Shown: positions 1 to 10,536 of the stretch, in pieces
How positions within the stretch are numbered: position 1 is the stretch's first letter
How the letters are laid out: each line of letters begins with the position of its first letter
NCBI RefSeq assembly: GCF_964204645.1
Contig: NC_134028.1
Span: 3,880,501-3,944,500, forward strand
Direction: 5' to 3'
From: Tubulanus polymorphus
Taxonomy: Eukaryota; Nemertea; Palaeonemertea; Tubulaniformes; Tubulanidae
Length of the DNA stretch: 64,000 bases
Notes under the pieces: model-generated
What the model was told of the DNA's origin: nothing
Database searches by the model: none
The model's input: the letters and a program-made list of their open reading frames with translations, nothing else
Translations under genes and position numbers: made by a program

Positions 1-206
1 TGTTCGTAGTTGATACCATCACGTTTTACATTTAAGATAGGTATATGATAAATCACTTCACTTTATCAAACGGACACGGTTGACTTGATATATGTAGATT
101 ATTTCAAAGACATTTTGAAGCAACGAAAAGATATCTGATTCTGGATAGTGTTTCGTATTAAAAAGGGTACTTAATTCATATTTGTTTTAATGTGCATTAT
201 TTTCAG

Positions 207-3200
207 TGCGATGTCATTTGGTTATTCATCCTTTCAATTTGCCATTGTTTTTCCGTGTTCGGCTTCATTTTCTGGGTCATTTTCGGCAACGAATTCTTCA
301 AATTCGACAGGTAATTTGTTGTATATTCCATCTTCGTGTACCCGATTTCTCAACTCAGATTTACACATACATTGTTTTGACTACCAAAATCATTTCAAAA
401 GACTAGTCATGCAAAGCCTACTTGCTACCCGAATTGACTAATAATCATTATTCTTTTTTTCATTTTGTCTCACCCACTGTTTGTAATAATAGCCCTCGTC
501 ATTTTCCATTCAAATCACGATTATTGTATTCGTAACACTAACTTGCTGTCAATCAGTTAGACTATACCCACAGTACTAATTTGAATGAAGTTCGTCTGTA
601 AGATATAACAATGGCCAACCAGTTCCGAGTTAAATTCAACTTGCAATCATAAAACTGGGTCAAAAGTATTATTTCTGACAAATCCTTCATAAAGTTTTTC
701 TTCTTCTGAATATTCGTAGTAAAGCCTATGATTACATCGGAATATGGATTCATTGGTACAATGCGACGTTAGGGGTCACTACATTAATCATGGTCTATCT
801 TGCGATATTATACGTACGTATGTGAAAGAAACAAAAGAAAATCCCTCATTTCTATTATTAGTTTTAAGAAAATGTCGATAAACTAGCCTTTAAAAAATTC
901 CAGAATCACATGAGTCCGAAGACCTTGAATAGATATATGGGACTTTTAAAAATCAAGATCCGTTAATTGAATGAAATTTTCCAGATTGTGTCGATATTAC
1001 ATCTGAGTATGGGAATGCGAGTTTATCTTCACTATGTTCACCGAGTTGTTCTGCTAATACTCACTGCCTTCCTCATCGCCGTGCTGGGCGTGGTGTCCTG
1101 GAAATGGAATAGCAACAACTGGATTTTATTCAAGTTTTCTCTAAACGTATGTGAAGACGAAAGTTTAATTAAGTCCGTTGGGTCAGAACTCTACAGTATT
1201 ATACTGTTGAATTATGACCCAACGGACTAAAAATGTCTTCATGATATTTCCTTCTTATACTATAAGAAGGAAATATCATGACGATCAAGATTTATATGCG
1301 TATTCCTTTTTCATATAAGGTCATCGGACCCTTGCTACCCGTTGCGATAGTGTGTTATATGACACTGATGACAGGACCTATAGCCGGTTACTGGTTCACC
1401 ATTAAAAATATCGGTAATGTCAACACCTCGTTCGTGTATAATAAGCACGTCACTCTAAACCACCTAACAAATTCTTGGTTTGATTTTTAGTCGGAAGAAT
1501 CATCGTATTGGTCGTATTTTCGATCGTGATGGTATTTTTATATCTATGTCCACTGATGATTAATTCGCCATGTGTAGCCGATGAACTGCCCGCAAAGCCT
1601 GGCCTCGTGGCTCACAGAGGTGATAATTCGGTGAGACAAACTAATAACTCTCTCCGTATTAGGCTGGTTTTCACGAGTGGTATCTGCCGCCGGATGCCGC
1701 TTGTGAAAAAGCTGAAGAACTGGCCTCGAGCTATTGTAAAATTTCTCAGTGAAGGAAAATGCTGGAAGATATTTCTTGTAGCTGGAAAGTATTACAGGAA
1801 AAAAAACTAGCTTGATACTACCCGTGAAAACCAGCCGTTATAGATGAGTCCTGATTAGCCAGATTTAGATAAAGTTCAGTTCTTTTATTCGTTCATCTGA
1901 AATATAGGTGGCACCAGAGAACACGATATCGGCTTTCAGATCAGCTTCCGAACGTAATGCCGTTTGCCTCGAAAGTGACGTCAGAATCAGGTATCGCAAC
2001 GTTGTCCCTCGTTACTCGTATAAGTTATCCTTGTACGTGAACCAAATCGCGAATAAATATCGCTCTTACATTTTCTAGTTTGGATGGTATCGCTTTCATG
2101 ATGCACGACGACACACTAAAGAGAACGACTGACGTAGCTACCGTGTATCCCGGACGAGAAAACGAACATTGCTCAAACTTCACCATCACCGAGATCCAGC
2201 AACTTAAAGCTGGCGATAAATTCATACAGGTACCCACCACCAGTCTCTTGTTCTATGATCTTATTTTTTTGCTTTTTCTATAACGTTTTGTACGTATTTA
2301 CAGCAAACAGTCCAGTTTAATTATCAAAGGCGGGCTAAGGTCACTCGCAACTGCTTGCGGCGCGATGCGATCGGTTGCAACTGGTCGCAAATGGGCACTT
2401 GCAATACAATCGGCACCGATGGGGTGTGTGCGTGCAAAATGTGCGACTCACTGACGCAATGAGTCACAAACGCGCGTAGGCGCGTAGTCGCAGCCCGACC
2501 TACGCCCAGTTTTATGATGTCTCCCGTTACAATGAATATAATGAGCTAGATATTAAAGTGAAATGGAATTGCGAAGAAATGATGACAAGCAAAACAGTGA
2601 ACGCTTTTAAAAAGCATACAATAAATGTTTAGTTTCCTGCTTATCAATGGATAGATCATTAACATTTGTATTATTCCTAATAAACCATGTAATCGTACCT
2701 CACAGGATGACCCATTTGACGTCATCTCATCCTTACCTGAAGACATGCTTAGTGAATTCCGACGGCAGAGGGTGTTGCTTCTGTCCGACTATTTGACGTA
2801 CGCTAAAAATAATCGCGTAGCTGTCATGTGGGATCAGAAAAGCATCATGAAGGGTCACCCTCACGAGCAAGAACGGGATAAGATAGCCGCCCAAGCGATT
2901 TTACAATCAGGGATTCCACCAAAACTGGTAATATTATATAAGTAATCGATATGTTGATGTTTCGTTCCAAAAAAATGAAAATTTATGAATTGATTGAAAG
3001 AGAAACAATCAATATATTCCATTAGGTATGGTGGCTCGTGAAGAATGATGGCGCAAACAACCTGGAACAGTATGGGGTGAAAGGATATACCAAGGTGGCT
3101 GCCGGAGCAAAATCGGTGGCCTGGATGAAATCTAAAGGTTATGACATGTTGAACGTGGGATATTATCAAGTGACTGTGCCAGAAATAAGGTAATATTTCC

Positions 3201-3838
3201 TCCCATCGTGAATCAGTTAACACGAAAATGAATCAATGTGACGGATGATCTGTGGCCACACGGAGATCGTATTAAATGTGTACCATAATCATATGTAAGC
3301 TAAGAAACCCTGATGTTATATTCTAACCACTAATTTAAGGAATCTGACGAAAAGTAAAATATGGGTGAATATCTGGACAATAAACAGCAAGTGGTTGTAT
3401 TCTATGTATTGGTGTGTTGGAGTTGGCAGTATCACTACTGACTACGTGACTGCCTTTTCTGAAATGACGAGTCCTGTCTTTCATCTGGTAAGGAGAGGTC
3501 GTGTTTATTACTGAATATAGCAAAAAAATGCGGATAACAATGATATTTAAATCAACTGTTATCAATGAAATTCATTAGTTCAGTTATATTTTGTCGTTTT
3601 TCAGACCAGGAAGGCATACCTCATTCTGTGGGTAGCCGTGGATATCGTTTCCCTATTATCGGTGATCTTCATATTCATAATCATATGTGTTTGTCGCAAG
3701 AGCAGGCGTCAACTCGACGACCCAGAAGAATCAATTCCTATGAAAAGTGAACCGTTGAGGGTAGACCGAATTGCCAAATACAAAGACAACGATGGTGAAG
3801 TGAACGAAGCCTTTCACGATTCAGAAGCTGAAAACTAA
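207..3838 (+). CDS. GDPD4/5-type multi-pass glycerophosphodiester phosphodiesterase (5' partial)
   Basis: Readable exons: 207-310, 985-1146, 1320-1413, 1491-1630, 1908-1990, 2079-2229, 2706-2927, 3026-3189, 3340-3487 and 3605-3838. From 985 onward every junction is GT-AG and in phase. The first exons encode hydrophobic helices ending just before KPGLVAHRGD. The catalytic domain follows: HRG, APENT, LESDV, a DG before MMHDDT, and KRTTDV. These are the two catalytic histidines and acidic metal ligands of the GDPD family. A last helix (about 3620-3690) leads to a charged cytosolic tail and stop at 3836-3838. The layout of N-terminal helices, GDPD domain and C-terminal helix matches vertebrate GDPD4/GDPD5 (GDE family). 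Such enzymes cleave glycerophosphodiesters or release GPI-linked proteins; the substrate here is unknown. One helix exon expected between 311 and 984 was not found, and the start lies upstream of the window. Family confidence is high; the orthologue within the family is uncertain. Confidence 0.88.
1153..1280. repeat. Paired hairpins filling a short GDPD intron
   Basis: The intron at 1147-1319 is mostly two adjacent inverted repeats. The first has perfect 14-bp arms at 1172-1185 and 1215-1228 (AGTCCGTTGGGTCA and its complement), an inner ACAGTA/TACTGT stem, and outer GAAGAC (1153) and GTCTTC (1235) bases. The second, 1240-1280, is a perfect palindrome with 20-bp arms and one central base. They look like tiny foldback elements or a structured intron. 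Confidence 0.8.
1662..1836. mobile_element. MITE-like element, GGCTGGTTTTCACG ends
   Basis: Inside the GDPD intron 1631-1907, a 175-bp segment has inverted ends of about 23 bp. The left end starts GGCTGGTTTTCACG and runs to GTATC; the right end is its near-complement, with two mismatches. There is no coding capacity, so it fits a non-autonomous DNA transposon. No target duplication can be called with confidence. Confidence 0.7.
2325..2515. repeat. GC-rich repeat-like insert in a GDPD intron
   Basis: A block much richer in G+C than the AT-rich intron around it. It contains many short GCAACTG, GTCGCAA and GCGCG motifs, and edges that are loosely inverted (GGCGGGCTAAGGTC on the left, GACCTACGCCC on the right). 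No reading frame stands out. It is probably an old transposon fragment. Confidence 0.4.
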
Positions 3839-5064
3839 ATTCCAAATATCCGCGACGTTTGTTAATGATTTCAAAACGCTTGTATGATGAACGCTTTCCT
3901 TTGAAAATTTTCCAATCGAATGTTTTGGAATATATGTAAATATGATGAGAATTCCAATATTTTCTACAATCATCAATCACTACTATTCTACACTCATCAA
4001 TCGTCACTATTAACGTCCATGATATTTCAACACCTGCTCTGTCAGGGAAATATAATCTCCAACGGTATAAAGCAGTTATTTGTAGTAAACAATTAATCAT
4101 CGCCGATTCACATTTTATAGATTTATATTTTGCTTTCGTATGTAGTAGTCAACAAGATCAATTGGAAGGAAATACATATTTTCGAATCGTTGATACTTTG
4201 TTGATAGCCATAAAGTGATCAGAATGTCTCCTCATCATTGTATATACACGCGAATGATATCTGTGGAAATAGTGTTATTCTGTTCATGGTTTGAGTTGTG
4301 GTCCAAGATGGACCCCATAGACCTCTATTCCAAAATTCTATGTTTCCTTTCGTAAGAAATTCGAGAGTTTAGTTCATATAAAAGTGCGTAGATTCATGAG
4401 TTATCTTAATTATGGTTGTTAGGCCAGCATGTTCGATACGCGCTGAAATGGTTTACGTCCCAGATACCTAGCAAAAGACTTGAGATGATCTAACCTTTAG
4501 AAAGAACAGGTAGTATCCCTTGTTTTAAGCCAGCAGAGCCAAAGCTGAATATCGCAGGGAATCGCACCGTGTATGGATGGTGCTCGTACCCAGACAGAAT
4601 GAAACATCCAGAGAATCATCTATTTCGTAAACAATTTGTCTCACAGGGCCCACAGATTCCATACGTATATAAAACTATGGCCACTACAATGGGGGATCAA
4701 TCTTGTATAGTTTTTGGGGTCCAGTCCTACGCATCTGGAGGCATAATAACTTCTAGTATCGTGCCAAAAGGACAGGAGTGAAATGAGGTGAGTGACGCAT
4801 ATCGCGAGGAATGGAATATTTTGTCAGGAATTGCAGTGTGTATATAAACAGATGATGGATCACTTTTAAACTAATGATGGCTGTTTGAGTTTCAAACGCG
4901 TGTACCAATATTTAGGCAAATGTTATCCTCCAAAAGACAAACATTGATCAGATATTTGAGACGTCTCTGTCCAACAGTCGAATCATAATAAACGGCTGTT
5001 TTTCTGGTGTCATTGATATCTCCTAATACATCGACGTCTTCATTGCTGCTAGCTGCAACCAAGG
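3839..5064. other. GDPD 3' UTR and spacer; left part of duplication unit A
   Basis: From about 3655 this sequence is duplicated at about 9505-10440. About 4300-4780 has no counterpart in unit B, so it was inserted in A or deleted in B. The end of the stretch (about 4900-5064) is strongly conserved with unit B and should hold the promoter and 5' UTR exon of the Cys-rich peptide gene. Its 5' UTR exon ends at 5064 before GTAGGT. Confidence 0.6.
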
Positions 5065-5162
5065 GTAGGTCTCGTTTATATCTATAGGTATTGTGTTGTT
5101 GCCAATTCCATTTTGGGTTATCCTTGTCAGGTACTTATTCATACGTGTATTCGTTCCCAGAA

Positions 5163-5531
5163 ATGATGAAATTCGTGCTTATGCTGGTGATTGTTTTGGT
5201 GGCTCTCGAGCAAAGTCTAGCCGCAGATTCGGATTGCAGTGGAAAGTGTGCCCAATGCGCAAGAAAGGGGAATTTTAGATTCAAATGTTTCGATATGTCG
5301 ACTTGCGTTAGCGAATGTAACCCTTCAAATAGGGCATGGAGATGTGAAGATATGTCAGGATATCCTGCATGGGTAGAACGAAAAGCTCAGTGTACTACTA
5401 GATGTATGAATGGGTGTGGTACAGGTGCCTATGATACAACCGCGTGTATGCTGAATTGTGCCATTAAATCTGGATCACCGAGCAGCATGCCCTGCGGGGA
5501 TATCAAAGGTAAACCCAAGCCTAACTGTTAG
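5163..5531 (+). CDS. Secreted 14-cysteine peptide, copy A
   Basis: A 122-aa protein in one coding exon. A 5' UTR intron (5065-5160, GTAGGT to TTCCCAG) ends two bases before the chosen ATG, which opens directly on a signal peptide (MMKFVLMLVIVLVALEQ, cleavage likely after LAA). The mature chain of about 100 residues has 14 cysteines. It contains two similar modules, C-x3-C-x2-C-x9-C and C-x3-C-x3-C-x9-C, joined by a Trp-rich linker. It has no membrane segment and no domain I recognise. A poly(A) signal lies at 5590-5595. The astacin gene ends tail to tail at 5663. The even cysteine count and signal peptide suggest an extracellular disulfide-rich protein; its function is unknown. The copy at 10537 differs at 8 residues. 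Confidence 0.85.
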   Translation: MMKFVLMLVIVLVALEQSLAADSDCSGKCAQCARKGNFRFKCFDMSTCVSECNPSNRAWRCEDMSGYPAWVERKAQCTTRCMNGCGTGAYDTTACMLNCAIKSGSPSSMPCGDIKGKPKPNC

Positions 5532-5662
5532 TAGATTTGAACGCGCATGAATGAATCATTTATTTTGCTTTTCATCTTTAATACGAGGAAATAAAGCCTT
5601 AAGACTACATTCAGCTAATTTTATTTCTCTTGTAATTTGTTTTGGGTGTTCGCTCTGAATTT

Positions 5663-7543
5663 CTACTGGGGTCTAGGATCGCAGCCATACAAAATTCGAA
5701 TTTTCTTGATGTCCCAATAAGTGGGTCCATTTCGCTGCCCGAGAGTGACTCCAGGTTTCTTTGACGTCATCGTTGCTTTTCCGTTTTTCGAGAAGAAATT
5801 CCAACCATAATGCATCAGACTGCCATAATCATAAGGAGTGTTGAGATCATCATAGTTCCGTGTCTGTAATCTAAACTGCGATTGGCCGCCTTGAATAGTA
5901 AAAAAAACAGGCACAAGATTAGGCTTTTACTGTTGTGCACTATTTCTTTAAAATAAGTTACCTCACAATAATTTACATTCTAATCCATCCGTAAATGCTT
6001 TCATATCTCAAACTAAGATTCCTTTTTTCTGAAGCTTAATACCTAAGTACACAGTGCATGCTGAATTGTATTTATTTTTTACAATCTTTTATTCTAGCGT
6101 CTTAATTTGTAAGCCAAAGATCACATCTTGTATGGCATCATTACAAAAAGATTATCATCATTATCATTATTATCATTGTTTCGAGTATACCGCAACGCTA
6201 CTGTTGCAATCTAGGATTTCACACGTGTGAATCTGCTAGCCTCGTTTGTTGTGGTTACTGGTTCTTCTGGCGCCAATTTCTTCTATATTTCGATTAAATT
6301 GAATCAACGATTGATATTTTTACCTGGTGAGATATTTTCCCAGTGAATTGTTATGTACTTGTCTCTATCCTGTCTCGACTGTTCGTGCCATAAACCGATT
6401 CGATGCATCACTTCATGCATAATGGTTCCACGGTGAAGACATCCTTGACCGATTGATGTAAACTTTTGCATACGCATGTAGCCGACTCCAGAATAACATC
6501 TATAATTTTAGATGATAACCATTCATGAATCAGATTCGCTTCATATTCGTTACTCATTTCATACAATGTTTCATGAAGCACAATAAAGACGTTACGTACA
6601 AACAAATAACTTCGATACAGCATTGACAAAATGAGTTTTGTTTTTGGAAGTGGGTTTTAAAGTAATGCTACAACAAAATAGATTTTCACATAAACTTACA
6701 AAACTTACCCAGTTGACTTTGTAAAGCGATTAAAGTCTTTCCTGTATAAGTGATCCTCTGGTCGGATCTTCCGAAGTTTCATGCAGGGTCCGTCTTTATT
6801 TATCATATCGAATAATTCCACCAGAGTTTTGTCGATGAAATCTTGTTCATACTTAGCTATATGAAAGTAGCGGGTATAAAAGTTTCGAGGATCAAGAAAA
6901 TGTTATTTTTCATGGCATTAGTGGAATACCTACACAAACCAGCGTAATTTCCTTCCAAATAATCATAATTAAATGTATTGTTTGGCCAGCGTCTAGTTTG
7001 ATCAACGGCGCTTCGGAACTGAAAAGATACTCGTTGATACGTCATACTCAAATATTATTCGCTGTAGTAAGGAGAGAAGCATATAGACTACGATATGAAT
7101 ATAAACGAATATTTTCTAGCATGATATCCCCTTCGAAAAGATCTGAAAGAATCGGAAACGTAAGTACAGTAAATACTCCGTAAATTTATCGTGAAGATTT
7201 GTGTTAATGTGTATAATCTATGATTATGACAATATACATACTCGGATTTGTTTCTGGGTTGTCAGTCAAACCATTTTCCGTCGCTGAAAGTTCAAAACAT
7301 ATTTCTACTGAAATAGTATGCAACTATAGCAAATGCCATAGTTCAAATTTTCGCATATTTTTAAAAAGCTCGTTTCACATACATCGAATGACGTGTCCGC
7401 GAATCACCTAGAATATGAGTACAAAATCATTGGAATTGAACGTTGAATGTAAGAAAGCAAAACACAATGTATTGAAACGATGGAGTGATTGAACTTACCA
7501 CTGAGAATGATAAAACGATGCTTATAAACTCGAAGAGCCACAT
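5663..7543 (-). CDS. Astacin-family (M12A) secreted zinc metalloprotease, copy A
   Basis: Exons on the minus strand: signal exon 7543-7499 ([15 protein letters not shown]), tentative 25-nt micro-exon 7407-7383, propeptide exon 7307-7242, exon starting 7142 (LFEGDIML), then 7018-6940 ([12 protein letters not shown]), 6856-6709, 6499-6324 and 5889-5663. The 6499-6324 exon carries the astacin zinc site [13 protein letters not shown], with all three histidines, the catalytic Glu and the following HE. The last exon carries the Met-turn SLMHYG with its tyrosine, and ends [17 protein letters not shown] is the usual pro-region end and WPN the usual mature start, so this is a zymogen of about 270 aa with no CUB, EGF or ShK tail. 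The junction between the LFEGDIML and WPNN exons is unresolved. All key residues are present, so it should be active. Confidence 0.85.
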
Positions 7544-8127
7544 GATTCAACGTAGTTGCTTCACAAATATACGTTAAGTCACCGAGGTGAAATATGAATA
7601 TATACATGCATTTTTATCATGATATTTAATATTTTTGACGTTTGTGTGACAGGATATTTGATAATCAGTTAATTTCAACAGAAACCTTCTGCAAAAATTC
7701 GCAGGAGTACCGGGTAAATACCTCATGGCCTTGGCATTGCCACCGAAAATGGAACCGTTTACATTAGATCACATCCTGCAGCCAAGAGCAAAGATCACGA
7801 TGCAGATTAGCCCACATATGATACATATTCAACCTAGGGAACTTTAACGACAGATCATTTGTTTTTCTTCAATAAAATGAAGCGGACTCTAAGGATTTAG
7901 AAGTGGCGTTTGCGATGGTGGTTTAACTTATACGCTTGACGTGCGGATGCAACCTATACCTACGTTGTTTTTTGGCCGGACCGTGCGAGCAAGGCTGCTG
8001 CGTCAATTCGAATAATTCATAGTCATCAAGTCATACAGTCGTTTCTATCATCGATGTTAAGATTGAGTTCAAAATGTCGATATTTCGCACGCGCCATGCA
8101 ACTAAAATGAGCAGTTACGTTACGTAC
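7544..8127. other. Region upstream of astacin A
   Basis: Conserved with 12943-13526 of unit B, so it probably contains the astacin promoter. Short open stretches (for example about 7620-7740 minus) are shared by both copies but carry stops in every spliced reading I tried. No gene is called. Confidence 0.5.
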
Positions 8128-8223
8128 CTTCATTTTGTGTTGAATATAGAATTTCGCTGCGATTGCTATTTTATCCAATGTGATCAATAATGCGGAAATT
8201 ATTTTTCCGTTTGGCCATAACAT
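8128..8223 (-). other. Exon-like 32-codon ORF with LWPNG motif, copy A
   Basis: An ATG at 8223 opens 32 codons (MLWPNGKIISALLITLD then a charged stretch) ending exactly at a good splice donor (AAG|GTACGT). The copy at 13622-13527 keeps the length, the donor and all but two residues. LWPNG resembles the N-terminus of mature astacins. It may be an alternative first exon or the relic of an older astacin. I could not join it in phase to the downstream exons. Confidence 0.4.
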
Positions 8224-8325
8224 GGTGGTAAAACTAGTAATAGCTTATGAAATAGATCATCGGCCCCATTTTCCTTGATTAAACGCTATATGTACTAAGT
8301 AATGATTCATAGTCCGAAGTAGTCG

Positions 8326-9250
8326 AATTTTCATGATCTCCCAATAAGTGGATTCATTTTGCTATCCGACTGTTCGTGTCATAAACCGATTCGATGCATC
8401 ACTTCATGCATAATGGTTCCGCGGTGAAGACATCCTTGACCGATTGATGTAAACTGTTGCATGATAGGCCAGAATAACATCTATAATTTTATATGATAAC
8501 CATTCATGAATCAGATTCGCTTCATATTCGATACTCATTTCATACAATGTTTCATGAAGCACAATAAAGTCAGCGTTACATACAAATAAATAACTTCGAT
8601 ACAACATTGAGAAAATGAGTATTATTTTTGGAAGTGGGTTGGAAAGTAATGCTACAACGAAATCGACTATCACTTATGAACTTACCCATCTTCCTTCATT
8701 AAGCGGTTAAAGTCTTTCCTATATACGTGATCCTCTGGTCGGATCTTCCGAAGTTTCATGCAGGGTCCGTCTTTATTTATCATATCGAATAATTCCACCA
8801 GAGTTTTGTCGATGAAATCTTGTTCATATTTAGCTAAATGGAAGTAGCGGGTGTAGAAAAAATTTCGAGGATCAAGAAAATATTATTTTTCATGGCATTA
8901 GTGGAATACCTACACAAACCAGCGTAATTTCCTTCCAAATAATCATAATTAAATGTATTGTTTGGCCAGCGTCCAGTTTGAGCAACGGCGCTTCGAAACT
9001 GAAAAGATACTCGTTGATACGTCATACTCAATATTATTCGCTGTAGTAATTAGAGAAGCAAAACGACTACGATATGAATATAAACGTACATTTTCTAGCA
9101 TGATATCCCCTTCGAAAAGATCTGAAAGAATCGGAAACGCATGTAGTAAATATCGTTTAGATTTCTCGTGAAGATTTGTGCGAATATATATCATCTTTGA
9201 ATACATCATACATATTCGGATTTGTTTCTGGGATGTCAGTTAAAACATTT
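8326..9250 (-). pseudogene. Truncated, inactivated astacin copy
   Basis: Homologous to astacin A and B but broken. At 8326-8366 a fragment of the last exon is fused straight to the zinc exon, so the intron and Met-turn are gone. A 13-nt deletion near 8465 shifts the frame upstream of the zinc site. The Trp of GLWHEQ is a TGA stop (8379-8381). Exons matching KYEQDF (about 8690-8840), WPNN (about 8930-9000) and LFEGDIML (about 9045-9120) are still recognisable. The signal exon is missing and no Cys-rich peptide gene accompanies it. Confidence 0.85.
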
Positions 9251-9504
9251 GACCACCGTAAATGCGGGTACAACCTTTCATACGTTACTTTTTGGTCGGA
9301 CCTTGCGAAGTTTCAAGCTAGGTCCGTCTTAATTTATCGTCATCAATTCGAATAATTCTACCACAGCCATCTAGTGATACAGTCGTTTCTATTGTAGGCT
9401 ACTTAATCATTCGAGTTGAATAAGTATCATCGATGTTACGATTTGATTAAGTTCGTCAATAAGCTCAAATGTTTCACGCGCGCCGTGCAATTAAAACGAG
9501 CAGA

Positions 9505-9654
9505 ATTATCGGTGATCTTCACATTCACAATCGTATGTGTTTGCCGTAAAATCAGGCGTCAAGTCGACGATCCAGAAGAATCGATTCCTAGGAAAAGTTA
9601 ACAATTGAAAGTGGACGGAACGAAGCTTTTCACGATTCTGATGCGGAAAACTAA
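9505..9654 (+). pseudogene. Duplicated fragment of the last GDPD exon
   Basis: Matches 3655-3838, with the transmembrane residues VIFTFTIVCVCRK and then RRQVDDPEESIP, but the frame stops soon after at TAA (9599-9601) and later codons are deleted. It has no catalytic domain upstream. The sequence to its left (about 9285-9504) matches the region upstream of the astacin gene, so 9505 marks the tandem duplication breakpoint. Confidence 0.85.
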
Positions 9655-10438
9655 ATTTCAAATATCCGCCACAATACGATGATAATTTCAAAACGAAATC
9701 TATATTACATTTTGCTTGATTTACTGACTCTATAAATTCGGTTAAATCGGAGTGTTATTGGACCGATAAGTCCATCGAAAATAGAATAAGATTTTTGCAT
9801 CGAGGGATTTTGAATGTAAATATGACGAGAATTTCAGTATTATCGCTCATCAATCTATCAATTTGTCCATCATATTTCAACACCTGCTCGCTCGGCGAAA
9901 TATTATATCACATGATAAGCAGTAAGAACAATCGATCATCGCCGATTCACTTTTTATGGTATTTCACTCGTATTTGCAGATAGTTTATTATAATATGTAG
10001 TCGATTAGATCAATTTCATAGAAATCCATATTTTTGAATCATAATTACTTCGATAATAGAGATAAAGAGCATGTCCTTATCGTCTATTGTATATACATAA
10101 ATCTATGGAAATCATTCGATTCTTTTAAACGGTTTAACATAAACGTGGAAAAGAACAAGAGGAAGATGAGGCGAGTTAACCAGCGTTAGAATATATTCGT
10201 CGAGAATTGCAGAAGTGTCTGCAGTGAGCCAACGACAACGACCGGTCACTTTCAAAAGATGATGGCAGTTGTTTGATTTTCAAACATATGGATCAATATT
10301 CAAACAAATTTGATCCTCCAAAAGACAAACATTGATCAGATATTTGAGATGTCTCTGTCAGACAGTTGAATCATATAAGCGGCTGTTTTACTAGTCTCAT
10401 TGATATCTCGTGCTCATTGCTGCTAGCTGCAACCAAAG
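9655..10438. other. Spacer and 5' UTR of peptide copy B
   Basis: Diverged copy of the spacer at 3839-5064, without the extra 480 bp. It ends in a conserved stretch with a TATA-like ATATAAG near 10371 and a UTR exon ending at 10438 before GTAGGT. No other gene is seen. Confidence 0.55.
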
Positions 10439-10536
10439 GTAGGTCTCGGTTATATCTATACGTATTAAGTGGTTATCAATTCCATTTCGGGTTATCCTTG
10501 TCAGGTACTTATTCATACGTGTATTCGTTCCCAGAA

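Noticed and set aside
4569-4781. 70-aa open frame in the A-only segment
   Set aside because: No motif, no splice context, and the segment is missing from unit B; reported only as part of the 480-bp difference.
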